A stretch of DNA of 64,000 nucleotides from Chrysemys picta bellii (GCF_011386835.1 NC_088799.1:76651302-76715301), one strand, 5' to 3'; counted from the first letter of the stretch, positions 40,112-51,041 are shown. Notes: generated by a model not told the origin, from the sequence alone. Translations and numbers: made by a program.

Positions 40112-40438
40112 GATCTAATCTACTTGGATTTCAGTAAGGCATTTGATACAGTTACACATGGGGAATTATTAGTTAAATTGGAGAAGATCAGGATTAATAT
40201 GAGAATTGAAAGGTGGGTAAAGACTTGGTTAAAGGGGACACTACAACAGGTCATACTGAAAGGTGAACTGTCAGGCTGGAGGGAGGTTACTAGTGGAGTT
40301 CCTCAGGGACCAATCTTGTTTACCATTTTAACTACTGACCTTGGCACGAAAAGTGGGAGTGCGCTAGTAAAATTTGTGGATGACACAAAGTTGGAAGGTA
40401 TTGGCAGTACGGAGGAAGACCAGAATATCATACAATAA
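40112..40438 (+). pseudogene. CR1 ORF2 reverse transcriptase remnant
   Basis: The frame carries core RT motifs: DFSKAFDTV (palm), SGVPQGP, and FVDD at 40373-40384 in place of the usual FADD/YADD. A stop at 40438 and further frame breaks separate it from the thumb/C-terminal block that resumes at 40706-40972 ([21 protein letters not shown]). The catalytic aspartates survive, but the protein is broken on both sides. Confidence 0.85.
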
Positions 40439-41684
40439 GATCTGGATGACCTTGTAAACTGGAGTAATAGAAATGGTATGAAATTTAATAGTGTAAAATG
40501 CAAGGTCATGGATTTAGGGACTAAAAACAATTTTTTTTGCTATAAACTGGGGATTTATCAGTTGTAAATATCAGAAGAGGAGAATGACCTGGGTGTATTG
40601 ATTGATCACAGGATGACTATGAGCTGTCAATGTGATGCAGCCATGAAAAAGGCTAATGCAGTCATAAGATGCATCAGGTGAGGTATTTCTAGTAGAGACA
40701 GGGAAGTGTTAGTACCATTATACAAGGCACTGGTGAGACCTCATCTGGAATACTGTGTGCAATTCTGGTCTTCCATGTTTAAGAAATATGAATTCAAACT
40801 GGGACAGGTGCAGAGAAGGGCTACTAGGATGCTCCAAGGAATGAAAAACCTACTTTATGAGAGGAGACTCAAAGAGCTTGGCTTGTTTAGCCTAACCAAA
40901 AGAAGACTGACGGGAGATAAGATTGCTTTCTCTAAATACTTCAGAGGCATAAATACCAGGGAAGGAGATTAGTTATTTATGTTAAGCTCCAATACGAACA
41001 CTAGAACAAATGGGTATAAACTGGCCGTCAACAAGTTTAGGCTTGAAATTAGGCAAAGGTTTCTAACCATCAGAGGAATGAAGTTCTGGAACAGCCTTCC
41101 AAAGGAAGCAGTGGGGGCAAAAAACCTAACTGGCTTCAAGACTGAGCGTGATACATTTATGAGGGGATGGTATGATGGGACTGCCTACAATTGCATGTGG
41201 CCCATTGGCAACTGGCAGAAGCAAAAATCCCTTACGATCAGAGATGGGACACCAGATAGGGGGGACTCTGAGTTACTACAGAGAATTCTTTCCCAGATAT
41301 GTGCCTGGTGGGTCTTGCCCACATGCTCAGGGTCTAACTGATCTCCATATTTGGGGTTGGGAAGTAATTTCCCCCGAGTCAGATTGGCAGAGACCCTGGA
41401 GGGGCGATAGCTGTCTTCCTCTGCAGCATGAAGCACAGGTCACTTGCAGGTTTAAACTATTGTAAATGATGAATTTTCTGTAACTTGAAGTCTTTAAACC
41501 ATGATTTGAGGACTTCAGTAACTCAGCCAGCGGCTGGGGCCTATTTCAGGAGTGGGTGGGTGAGGTTCTGTGGCCTTCAGTGCGCAGGAGCTCAAACTAG
41601 AGGATCACAATGGCCCCTTCTGACCTTTAAAGTCTGAACAGTTTTAGTAAGGAAAATAAAACATTGAATAATCACAATATAAGT

Positions 41685-41908
41685 AACAGAGGGTCCTGTG
41701 GCACCTTTGAGACTAACAGAAGTATTGGGAGCATAAGCTTTCGTGGGTAAGAACCTCACTTCTTCAGATGCAAGACTTGCATCTGAAGAAGTGAGGTTCT
41801 TACCCACGAAAGCTTATGCTCCCAATACTTCTGTTAGTCTCAAAGGTGCCACAGGACCCTCTGTTGCTTTTTACAGATTCAGACTAACACGGCTACCCCT
41901 CTGATACT
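41685..41908. mobile_element. Penelope-like fragment with perfect 90-bp inverted repeat
   Basis: Positions 41685-41774 and 41776-41865 are exact reverse complements with a single base between them. The right arm continues to 'agactaacacggctacccct' and 'gatactt'. The 13-mer TCACAATATAAGT lies on both sides (41672-41684 and 41909-41921), an exact target-site duplication. In the right arm, CTGAAGA (41783-41789), a helix-forming segment (41791-41807) and GAAA (41808-41811), enclosed by GCAT (41779-41782) and ATGC (41816-41819), match the layout of the minimal hammerhead ribozymes described in Penelope-like elements. The left arm carries the same on the other strand. Family assignment is from memory. 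Confidence 0.75.
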
Positions 41909-42353
41909 TCACAATATAAGTGGAAGTTAAGAGAGGGACTCCTCATTTATGACACCTGGGACTACTGAAAATGCATAAGAAAAATATTAGTTAATTTCTG
42001 CCAACACTAACTCACATTGTCAGGTGTAGGAAAGTCATGTTTATAGCAATGGATCTCAGAGCCAAGGAATACCATTTGAACAATAAAAAGCAAGTCCAGA
42101 CCTAGGACTAGCCATGCAAACGTAAAACAAGACTATTGATGAATTATGGGAAAAAGTTTTAAATTGTATTAAAGTATTAAATGAATAAATATGTCCAGGC
42201 AAGGAAATGTGCATCTTAACATGGACAGCTCCTGAACTGGGTGGTTTGTAATAATAATGTGCATTTACTGGAATATGATGCCTTCCTTTGAGATTCTCAG
42301 AGTACTGTACAAACATGGTTGCAATAAGCTAGGTAGTTAAATGCTATTACACT

Positions 42354-42680
42354 CATTTTACAGATGAGTAAACCGAGGTACACCAAGGTATAGTAATTTT
42401 TTTCAAATATGGCCTCTAGCATTGGGTGCCTCAACTTTTGTGTGCCAAACTTGAGACAACAAAGTTTTGATTTTCAGAGATGCCGAGTCTCCACAACTCC
42501 AGGGGAAGTAAATTTTAACTCTGGGTACTCAGTTCCACTGGGAAATGGGCCCTGTGTGTCTCAAACTGGGCCTACAAAATGGAGGCACTCAGTGAGTGGC
42601 CATCTTTGAAAATGTTGGCCTAACTTGTCCAGAGTTACACAGTGAGCCAGTGGCAGAGCCAGGAATTCTGAATTCTAATC
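42354..42680 (-). mobile_element. MIR-like SINE fragment, split by a palindromic insertion
   Basis: The plus strand reads 'cattttacagatgagtaaac', then 'gaggtacaccaagg' and, after a gap, 'cagagttacacagtgagcca' and 'gtggcagagccagga'. This is the reverse complement of the MIR/CORE-SINE body. The two halves are separated by the element at 42396-42620, which must be the younger insertion. Confidence 0.7.
42396..42620. mobile_element. Palindromic MITE inserted in the MIR-like copy
   Basis: Ends 'ttttttcaaatatggcc' and 'ggccatctttgaaaatg' are inverted copies. Inner words 'gggtgcctcaac' and 'aacttgagacaa' face 'tgtgtctcaaactgg' and 'ggaggcactcagtg', so nearly the whole 225 bp folds back. It has no coding capacity. 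Confidence 0.6.
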
Positions 42681-43183
42681 CCTCCCTGTTTTGAATGTCA
42701 ATCTTCCTGTGAGAATTTTGACCAGTGTACAGATTACCTTAAAAATTAAACTTTAAATAAAACAAGAGTATTTATGCCACTTCTGTTGGCATTGCTCATT
42801 GCTTTGTTTTCTTTTGTTGCATTATTGCTATTTAATTGCAAAGTCTGAGTCATCAATATCAAATATTTTATAAGGTCACAATTAAAGTAATTTTTTAGAA
42901 GTTCACACTTAAGGAAGCGGTTGATTAAAATGTGATTTGTGTTTTTAATATATAACATGTAAGTGAGTTTTTATGCTTTCAGGTAACTTGGGAACTGTGC
43001 CTTTACAATTATCTTCCCCCTCTACAGCAAATAGCAGATTGATGAGAAAGGGATTATATCAATGAAGGAATTTCTTATGCATTTTTTCTATTGAAATGCA
43101 AGGAATTTTTGTGAAATATATACAGTATTATTTTTAAGTGTCACTTCTGCCTGGGCATTCTATAATAATACAATAAAAACATT

Positions 43184-43318
43184 ATGGCCCAGATCCCGCC
43201 AGAATTCATGCACATATTCTTAACTTTCTGCACATGAATGTTCCCACTGACTTCAGTGGGACTATGTATGAGTATAAAGTTAAGCATGTGCATTCGTTTT
43301 TGCAGGATGAGGGCCTTA
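43184..43318. repeat. Complete palindromic fold-back element, 135 bp
   Basis: The left arm (from 'ggccc' 43186) and right arm (to 'gggcc') are imperfect inverted copies around the centre CCACTGACTTCAGTGG at 43244-43259. Facing words include 'catgcacatattcttaact' and 'agttaagcatgtgcattcg'. The trinucleotide TTA sits next to both ends, which would suit a PIF/Harbinger-type duplication, but this is weak evidence. It is the best-preserved copy of this family in the window. Confidence 0.65.
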
Positions 43319-43420
43319 AATAGCCATTGCTATATATAAAAAGTCAAATGAAAATAACAACCAGAGGAAGTGTATACAGGAAATGGGAAAAGATAAATAA
43401 GAAGACAACAGAGTAGGAAT

Positions 43421-43660
43421 GATGGTCTAATGGATAAAGAACTGGACTAGGATTCAGGAGAGCACTGTTCAATTCTCTGCTTTTCCAGGCTTCCTGTGTG
43501 ACCTTGAGCAAGTCACTTAATTCACTCTGTGCCTCAGTTCCCCACCTGTAAAACTGGAATAGTATTTCCCTACCTTACAAGGGTGTTGTGAAAATAAGCA
43601 GTAGTGATTGTGAGGCTATGGTAATAAGGGCAGAGTAAGTACCTAAATAGATAAAAAAAT
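43421..43660 (+). mobile_element. MIR-like CORE-SINE
   Basis: It begins with a tRNA-like head ('gatggtctaatggataaaga', then 'ggattcaggagagcactgtt'), followed by the conserved MIR core ('tgtgtgaccttgagcaagtc', 'acttaattcactctgtgcct', 'cagttccccacctgtaaaac') and a tail ('ccttacaagggtgttgtgaa'). This matches the MIR consensus as remembered. It is old and diverged, and not a functional tRNA gene. Confidence 0.85.
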
Positions 43661-44504
43661 GTTCAAATAAACAAAATAATGGGGGGAAGGGCATGAAGTG
43701 TTGTTTCAATATGGAGTGGAATGGATGTAAAAGAGAGCATATTCTGTACTTTATGGTCCACCACAACGTGCTTGCCTAAGCTGAGATCCCTAAAAGGCAG
43801 GTGGTGTCTACATGCAGATGTTAAGTCTGTCCTGTTACGCTACATATATTGTTGCAAAATATAAAGTACTAAGTAAATGAGATTTAAAAAAGTTAAAAAT
43901 ACCCCTCCCGTCAAACAAACCTTTTTCAGGGGGTTATTTTGGTATCTTGTGTTAAGAATCTCACTCAGTTGGCCTGAGTGGCTAACCTGCAGGGAATTAT
44001 TTTTATCAATTAAAAATTACTGTTTACTATTTATAGTGGCATTAAAATATAGAAATGTTGGGCAATGTCATCCAAAGGAGCTGGGCAGGGAGCTCTGTGA
44101 GGCTGAACATGAGAAGATGCTTCATGGAGGGGGACCAGGTGCTGGGTGGGATACAGTGTTGGGATCCCCAGGGCAGAAAACTCCATTGCACAGGCATCTG
44201 TGTAGAGGATTAGGTTATCTGTACTGCTCTTTTGGTTCCTCTTCTCCCTGGGCAGCATGGCGCTTCATGTATATTTCTTACACACACATCCATCAGGTTG
44301 ACCTCTGAAGCCATTATGGTCATATGTTACCTGTATTCAGAATGAGTATATGTACCAAAATATGCACCACACAGACACTCTCAAGTTGTTACCTCCCCCA
44401 AATCTGAGCGGTGTATACATTGATGGGGAATATCCCTCAGGGTTTAAATATCTATTAATTTTACATCCAGCATTATGTGGTTGAGAGTTATTTTAGAGTC
44501 ACTT

Positions 44505-44595
44505 GGTCAAAATCTTTTCTCAATTATACCTCAACAACCCCAGTGGGGTATAAAGGAGGGTCAAAATCTTCTCTCAATTACACCTCTATAACCCC
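44505..44595 (+). repeat. Local tandem duplication, 54-bp period
   Basis: 'ggtcaaaatcttttctcaat' at 44505 recurs as 'ggtcaaaatcttctctcaat' at 44559, with the following bases also matching to 'acccc'. Two units, a few substitutions apart. Confidence 0.75.
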
Positions 44596-45035
44596 TATCT
44601 ATGTTTAGCCTTACAATACATGTATACAACAAAGGTAAGCCATTTTCATTGGTTAAATCAGGACTGAAAATACTCCAAGTGATAAGATCTAAGGTTCCAT
44701 AGCAATACTCAGAACAATTTCACTGAAATTAGTGAAAGGGGATGTAGTATTATGGGGAGCAATGAAACCTGGGTTTGTTAGGACTGAGAAGGGTGTTGTT
44801 TTATATTTGTTTAATCAGACATTGTCCTCTTCTCCTTATGATTTTCTCTTGTTAGGACATGGCACATGCACCCGTGTTTTCTCTCTTGATGAATGAAGCA
44901 GAGCTCAAGGAGTTTAGCTGAGATTGGCTTCCACTTCAAGAAAGATTGCTTCTTGCTGACTGAATTATAATTTTAAAACATGGAAGCTGTTCATCAGGAA
45001 GCCAACACTTTAACTCCTTACATCTCTTCTGCCTC

Positions 45036-45368
45036 ATATTTGATGGGTGAAATTTTGGCCAATTGAAGTCAATGGGAGTTTTGCCATGGACTTTAATAGG
45101 GTCAGAATTTCACTGTGATGACCCAGCATTAATGTGACACCATAAATAATATTATTAATAACCCACTCCTGCATCTTTTGATAGTCCAAATCCATTTAAT
45201 ATATCATCCAAATTATTTAAATGTGTTCATCAAGGTACCAAGCCTGCAGTTGGATCCAGTAGAGTGCCTATCAGAAGCCTCATTGACTTCAGTATTGTTC
45301 CTCCTGAGTAGAGATAGAATTGCAGGGTCAGGCCCTTGTTAGCAAAGTTTGGTGTTCTAGCATATTGT
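45036..45368 (+). repeat. Dispersed repeat, copy 2, with a palindromic insert
   Basis: Direct-orientation partner of 34150-34382, ending in the same exact 20-mer (45349-45368). About 45050-45118 holds a fold-back repeat ('gtgaaattttggcc' against 'ggtcagaatttcac') that copy 1 lacks, so it appears inserted. A second palindromic trace lies at 45243-45340. Confidence 0.5.
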
Positions 45369-45629
45369 GGTATTTCATGTTTGATGAAGCAATTGCTTTA
45401 TGGCAGAAGAGAGTAAAGAAACACAGTCAATTCACACAAACTTTGACTATGACATGTGCATAGTAGGTCATTTTAGGTGCACATCATGTATAAAACCATG
45501 TCAGATTATTCCAGAGGTCTGAGCCATGAGAAACCTTTGATTTTTGGTTTGGCTTGGAAATTCCAGCTTCACGCTGCCTATGTCCAAGGAACATTCTGAT
45601 GAGGCTCCTCACTGTGTCCCCTTTTAAAT

Positions 45630-45812
45630 GGAGATATCCTATCTCCTAGAACTGGAAGGGACCTTGAAAGGTCATCAAGTCCAGCCCCCTGCCTTCACTA
45701 GCAGGACCAAGTACTGATTTTTGCCCCAGATCCCTAAGTGGCCCCCTCAAGGATTGAACTCTTAACCCTGGGCTTAGCAGGCCAATGCTCAAACCACTGA
45801 GCTATCCCTCCC
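45630..45812 (-). mobile_element. tRNA-derived, CR1-tailed turtle SINE
   Basis: Read on the minus strand it starts GGAGGGATAGCTCAGTGGTT, with a pol III A box (45790-45804) and a B-box-like GAGTTCAATCC (45751-45761). It then passes through a body and ends in a CR1-like 3' tail (plus strand 'agaactggaagggaccttg', 'aaaggtcatcaagtccagc'). This head-plus-CR1-tail architecture is known from tortoise/turtle pol III SINEs, which borrow the CR1 machinery. It is essentially full length. It is the best taxonomic marker in the window. Confidence 0.9.
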
Positions 45813-45816
45813 GGGA

Positions 45817-45898
45817 AAGACAAGGCGGGTGAGGTAATATCGTTTATTGGACCAGATTCTGTGGGTGAACCACAAGCTCCATGGAGCTCTTTCTTCAG
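45817..45898 (-). mobile_element. Penelope-like fragment, same family as 24.5 kb
   Basis: The plus strand 'ggtgaggtaatatcgtttat' and 'tggaccagattctgtgggtg' matches the left arm of the 24.5-kb element. TCTTCAG (45892-45898) is the reverse complement of the CTGAAGA hammerhead core. The GAAA part has decayed. It abuts the SINE, with four bases between. Confidence 0.6.
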
Positions 45899-46391
45899 TT
45901 ATTTACAAATTTTGAAAGTTTCCGCTTGCCGCAATCACCTCCTCTAAGGTACAAGTATCAGCTCATGACACATTAATGTAGCTCGTTGTTAACATCATGC
46001 ACTTTCAAATCTGTTACCAAATGGCTGGTAGGCCCAAATCTAGCAAAGCACTTAGGTCCATGTGTCACTGTAAGTATATGAATGGTCCCGCCCATCATAG
46101 TCAATATGTTCACCCTTTTACAGTGCTAAATGATCATTAGGAAATTACCAAAAAAGGCATGAAGACAACACTTAGCTTTGAAGTCAATACATTTACTCAT
46201 GCTTAAATTTACCCACATGCTCAAATACATTGCTGGATTGAGATCCTAGTGCATGAGCTGAAAGGTTGAACCCATATCTGAACTATGATTGACCAGTTGT
46301 CTGCCAAATGAAAACAATGTACAGGGAACTTCCTTTCAACCTTCATATTGTGTCACATTAGATGCATTTCTGACTTTATATTAGTGTGTGC

Positions 46392-46405
46392 GGGGGGGGG
46401 GGGGG
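46392..46405. repeat. G14 homopolymer
   Basis: Fourteen G in a row on the plus strand. Confidence 0.85.
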
Positions 46406-46409
46406 TTGT

Positions 46410-49400
46410 TTTCTTTTTGCCCATATTGTAATTTTCTAAGGATTTATTTTGTATTGTAACTAGGCAAACACATTAGTTAAAGCCAGATAGCATCTTCTGA
46501 CCAGCTTTGCCAGTAAATCACTGAGCTATGTAATTGAGTTTGTGTAAAATTATGCATTGTAACCTTGGGAATAAATAAAATAGGGAGAAAAAAGTAGATC
46601 TTTTAACTCATACCATTTTTTCAGCACACAATTTCTTTTGATTCTTCTTTTGCCCTCCAACTTGATCATGTTTGTCCTTCTTTCAGAGTTCAAATGAAAA
46701 ACAAACTACAGTATAAAAGTGGTGAAATTTAACTGAAATGGGTAATGATGTCTGATTTGGCTTGTAGGTGGAGTGGAAGACAATGCCTGCATTTATGGTT
46801 AACTATAAGTGATACACTAGGAAGATGATGGTATTCAGACACACACAAACAATTTGATTCAGACAGATTGGATACAAGATTTCAACCAGCATAAGGAGAA
46901 CAGGTGAGAACCCTTGAGTGTGAAGCTAAAATAATAAGTATTCTGGTGGACAGGGAAAATATTTCTGCTATAATACAATAGACCTTCTATTATATATTAA
47001 AACTCTTAATTTAAATCTTCCCAAAGACTTCTTATAAATTAAATGGAAATACAAACATGCTAATCAAATGGGGAGGCATATTTGCAGATAGTCACTAAAT
47101 CAGTGACACATCTTCACAATTTTAGCAGTGTTAAATAGCAGGTTTGCTTTGATTTAATTTAATTCAACGATTCCTTCTATCTTCACAGGTATGTTTGCAA
47201 AGAAAATCTGCTGACCCTGACTTGTAACTTAGGTTTTTGTTGTTGTTGATTTCCATGCTATTTACAGCCAAATGATGGGGTCAAAGCTTCCTAACAGCAT
47301 GGCCAACAGATGTAGCACAGAGATGACAACTGGAGGTTTCAGTGCTCTTTTGTTACCTGAGCACTGACTGATGGTTGAGATGCTGGAAGTCTGAATGTCA
47401 AAGGGCACCAGAAGGCTCTTACAGTCTTTGAAGCCCAAATCTACTTGGGAGAGAAAAGGCAAAAAAAAAAAATGCTTTTTGCTTACCTTTATGTAGAAGT
47501 GAAACGAGCAGTTTGCTGGAGATCCATACTCTAGAAAAGAGGCCCCTTATGTGCTCTGAGGAATTTAATGGAGTTTTCTCATCAACTTTTCGATGGAAAG
47601 CAAGCTTTGAAAGCTGTATATATTTAATGTTTGGAGATTTGGTGGTTTTATCTAAAAAGTTAAACTAGGTATTGATAGAAAAGAAAATTTCTGAGTTCAG
47701 AACAAAACCAGCCCCTCTGTGTGCTTACAGAAAGTTTTCTCCATTGACTTTGTTTAAACTTGCTTTGGGTGTGAGAGCTTAGAGACCTTTAGGTCAGAAA
47801 AATGATTGCTAATACACCAAGTGTTGTTCTTCCTTTTCTCCACTACTAGCTGTAATTAAAACAATTATTGAAAATGTTTCAAATCTATGTAGTCCTTAGT
47901 TAACTTTTAAAATTTGTATTTGAAGAAGAGCAGTACAATTAGTTTGTATCTTGCTCAGAAAAGTGCTAATGACTTGAGAATGGACATTACTGCATTGCCA
48001 ACAAAAAGAATGTGATTAATATTACACTTGAATTTATACAGAGTTATTCAGTTAACTATTTTATATTGGAAATTAATTTCCATATCTCAGAGGTGTCTAC
48101 AGACTCATGAATACTGTGTTCCCAGTACACAGTCAGATAGGTCTTCCACTTAATATACATGGCATTTAGAGAAAAAAAAACTTTAGAAGGAGGTAAAGTG
48201 AGGCTTGCCAGGATAACTGAGTGATACAAATAGTAAGTCTATATTCTACAGATTATCCATTATGTAAATTTAAAAAGTGTTAGGGATCATTATTTTGAAG
48301 AAAAAGAAATAAGAAAAAAATTACGGTTTTGTCTTTCTAGAAAGAAAAGTTCCTTTGGAAACTCAGAGCAATAGAAACTTACAAAAAAGCATGTTTTTAT
48401 TTTGAAACATTTCTTTCCATATCTTTGTTTCTTTAATACTTCAGAACTGACTTTACAAATCTTATCATTCAGGCAGTCTTGGAACAAGACTTTAGTTTTA
48501 CAACAAGCTTCTTGGTAATTCGTTCTTTTTCGTCCTTTAACAATAGCCCTTAAACATCATTACAAATCAATATACTATGTCAGTTTAAAGTGAATAATTC
48601 AGATTGGATAGCAGAGATGAAAAGTATAAATTATGAACTGTGTATATAACAGATGAGTACATGGGATCGAAATATATAATATATATTATATCCAGCTGCT
48701 AATTGGAGAAATATTTATGAAAACACACCTATTCCATTAAAGACTTGTGAGAAGTACAAATTCATTGATAAAAGGGGTGTGTTGACAAGAAAGCACAAAG
48801 TATACTGCAGAAATAGCCAAAGTTCTATTTACAGGTGCAATAGTTGTAATGGTTCTTTCCCTAATAGCTGAGTTCATGCCTGCAGAATATGCAGACAAGT
48901 TGGAGGTGTCCATTTAGAAGTAACTGCTGCACTGACAAATTCATTTTTCCCCAAGCGTACATGTGCTTTATTTATATATTGTTTTTACCACCTCCTAATC
49001 TCATGGCTCCTCCCCTTCATTATTTTGGTTTGGTCTGGAATTGTGGATCTCGCTGAGATGAAAATGAGATGTGATAACTGGCAGTGCAGAAAATATTGGT
49101 TAGTGAATTTTCAAAACAAGCTTAATTGACGAGGGCTTGTGAAATGACCTGTTTTTCTAAAGCCTGTGTACAAACTTGCATGTGCATGTTTGCATGCTCC
49201 AATTGCATAGATGTAAATGTTACTTGAGAGCACATGCATATATCTACACACACCTGATGCATGCACGTACCTACATACATGTACAGAAGAACAGTTTTAC
49301 ATATGTGCCTTTGAAAATCTGGACTAATATTTATTAGTTAACAAACAACTGAACAAAAATATCAGTAATGATAGCTTCAAAGAGTGATATTTCCCCCCCG

Positions 49401-49820
49401 CCATAAGTTTTAAAAAATGACCTAACAGTATTTGTACAAATATTTTCCAATAATTAAAGGCAGTGTAATCTCTTCCTCTTTCTATGCTTTTCTGTGGACA
49501 TTTTTGACTATAATATGGACAAAAATAATATACAAATATTAATCTCCATCTTTGTTTCAGCACAACCTCAATTTGACATTGCATTTTTGTCAGGTGGAAC
49601 AAAGAGCAATAAATTAGTTTTGAACGTTTATGATCTTGTATTATAAAGACTCTGCAACAGACGGTGTTCAAAATCAATTGTCAAAGTGATGGGGGATTAA
49701 TAACTCTGGGTAAGGGCACAATTCAAGATCAACTGGGCATTTTTCAAGATCAACTGCCATGTTTCATTATTGCAACTTATATTTTAAATATGTTTCAGAT
49801 GCTTTTTTAAAAACAAATTA
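46410..49820. other. Non-coding gene-desert sequence
   Basis: No supported exon or young transposon. A TA-rich microsatellite lies at 48669-48692. 49140-49310 contains many ATGCAT/CATGCA words and may be a decayed fold-back repeat. Confidence 0.5.
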
Positions 49821-49828
49821 ATTTTTAG

Positions 49829-50277
49829 TAGAGCTGAGTGAATAACTCATAACGAATAACCGAGTTGATGAATTTTGTCTTCTGTTTATGGAATGTTTTT
49901 GAAATTATTTGGTAATTTTTTTTATGAGTTTCAGTGACTACATGGCCTGCTATTCAAAATCAGAAATTCAAGCTATATTGCTTAGTTGTGACTTATTACA
50001 AGTCACATGGTATTGTTTCTGTTCCCTGACAAGTTGAGGGCAAATCCTATAATCAGATTTCTGGGGTGAATGTTTGTGGAGGGCAAATTTAAAAATCCCT
50101 TTCGACAAATATATAAGTTTATAATTGGCTTTAACAAACAGAACGGGTAGTAAAAATCCAATGGTGTGAAAGTAGTTGGAAAGTAAACACACAGAGACAT
50201 AAATATGACTGAAGCAAAGTCGTTTTAAAATCCAAATGAATATTTACAGACATTTTTGTAGTATTTGCCCAGCTCTA
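49829..50277. mobile_element. 449-bp MITE with AGAGCTG termini
   Basis: TAGAGCTGAGTGAATA (49829-49844) and the reverse complement of 50262-50277 (TAGAGCTGGGCAAATA) agree at 14 of 16 positions. The interior is AT-rich with no transposase. Two 64-74-codon minus-strand frames inside it are not recognisable proteins. Confidence 0.65.
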
Positions 50278-50683
50278 GTTTTCCTCTTATTTGCTCAAAT
50301 ACCTATTTTGAGAAAAGACCACCAAGTTTAGACAATAAATGTAAAGGGAAGTGTAAAGGAGGGCTGTGGGTGCTAGGTTCCAAACACTGACAACTTCACT
50401 GAATAATTTTAGCTCTCCAAATAGGGGTGGTTTGAATCTCAATTGTATTTCATAATAATGACATAAATTCAGTGATAGTTGTCTTGTTCTGGTAAGACCC
50501 TAGTTTTCTTCATCCCTCAGCCAATGACTTTGGGTCATCAATGGGAGATCCATTTGTAGACTGTGGGCTATGACAGATGTGTGGGCTATGTCTCTTTTTA
50601 TATATGTATATTATTTTGCCTTGCCTCTAAATACAGGGAAAACACACAACATATTTTTCAACAAAATGCACATGCATAATCTC

Positions 50684-50886
50684 AAGAGCCATGCATCCCA
50701 TTTAACTGTCATTTCCTTTGATTAACCTTCACCTGACCTCACTCCCTAAGGCAATTTCATTTCCTTTTGCCCCTACATTTAAATACTGCACTCTATCAGG
50801 TAAGTACATCTGTCATTGAAGAGCTGGCTATGTTATTAGAGCTCACCATAAATGTTTGTTATAGAAAACAGTTTGCAGAATCTTGC
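50684..50886 (+). repeat. Inverted repeat pair, left copy
   Basis: Matches 52537-52757 in opposite orientation. The stretch 50705-50741 is identical for 37 bases, followed by one mismatch and 17 more identical bases (to 50759). The flanks align less well, with gaps. It contains ATTAACCTTCACCTGACCTC, whose reverse strand carries AGGTCA, a nuclear-receptor half-site. I do not recognise the family. Confidence 0.75.
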
Positions 50887-51041
50887 ACTATTGAGGATAG
50901 CTTAGTTCAATGCAAACAGACCTGTTGTGAGCAGTTCTGTCCCTCCTTTAGAAAAGCATGCACTCGTGACCAAGAAACTACATAAATATAGTTTATGCAT
51001 TTAAACCCCGCATTATCGAGGTGTGTAGATATGTGTTTTTA

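Larger units (their letters stand above)
38100..41640 (+). mobile_element. Degenerate near-full-length CR1-type LINE
   Basis: About 3.5 kb of recognisable CR1 ORF2 and 3' UTR in order: a start-like segment (YTNTRSLGNTMEDLALLVQE at about 38467-38526), the endonuclease, a decayed linker (39100-40100), reverse transcriptase, the C-terminal part ([15 protein letters not shown] near 40727) and a 3' UTR to about 41640. Several frameshifts and stops separate these blocks, so no full protein can be made. The 5' boundary is uncertain; sequence from about 38040 may belong to it. CR1 elements insert by target-primed reverse transcription and usually are 5'-truncated; a copy this long is less common. A Penelope-like fragment sits immediately 3' of it. 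Confidence 0.9.

Noticed and set aside
38225..41341. A string of CR1 open frames as host genes
   Set aside because: They carry retrotransposon endonuclease and RT motifs interrupted by frameshifts.
43421..43500. Possible tRNA gene (A-box and B-box-like words)
   Set aside because: The sequence continues into a MIR core and tail, so it is a SINE head, and no full cloverleaf is evident.
45750..45812. Possible minus-strand tRNA gene
   Set aside because: The tRNA-like part is fused to a CR1 tail, has a degenerate B box, and belongs to a SINE.
48290..50200. Several 65-117-codon minus-strand frames
   Set aside because: AT-rich chance frames rich in K, F, I and N, without motifs. Some lie inside a MITE.
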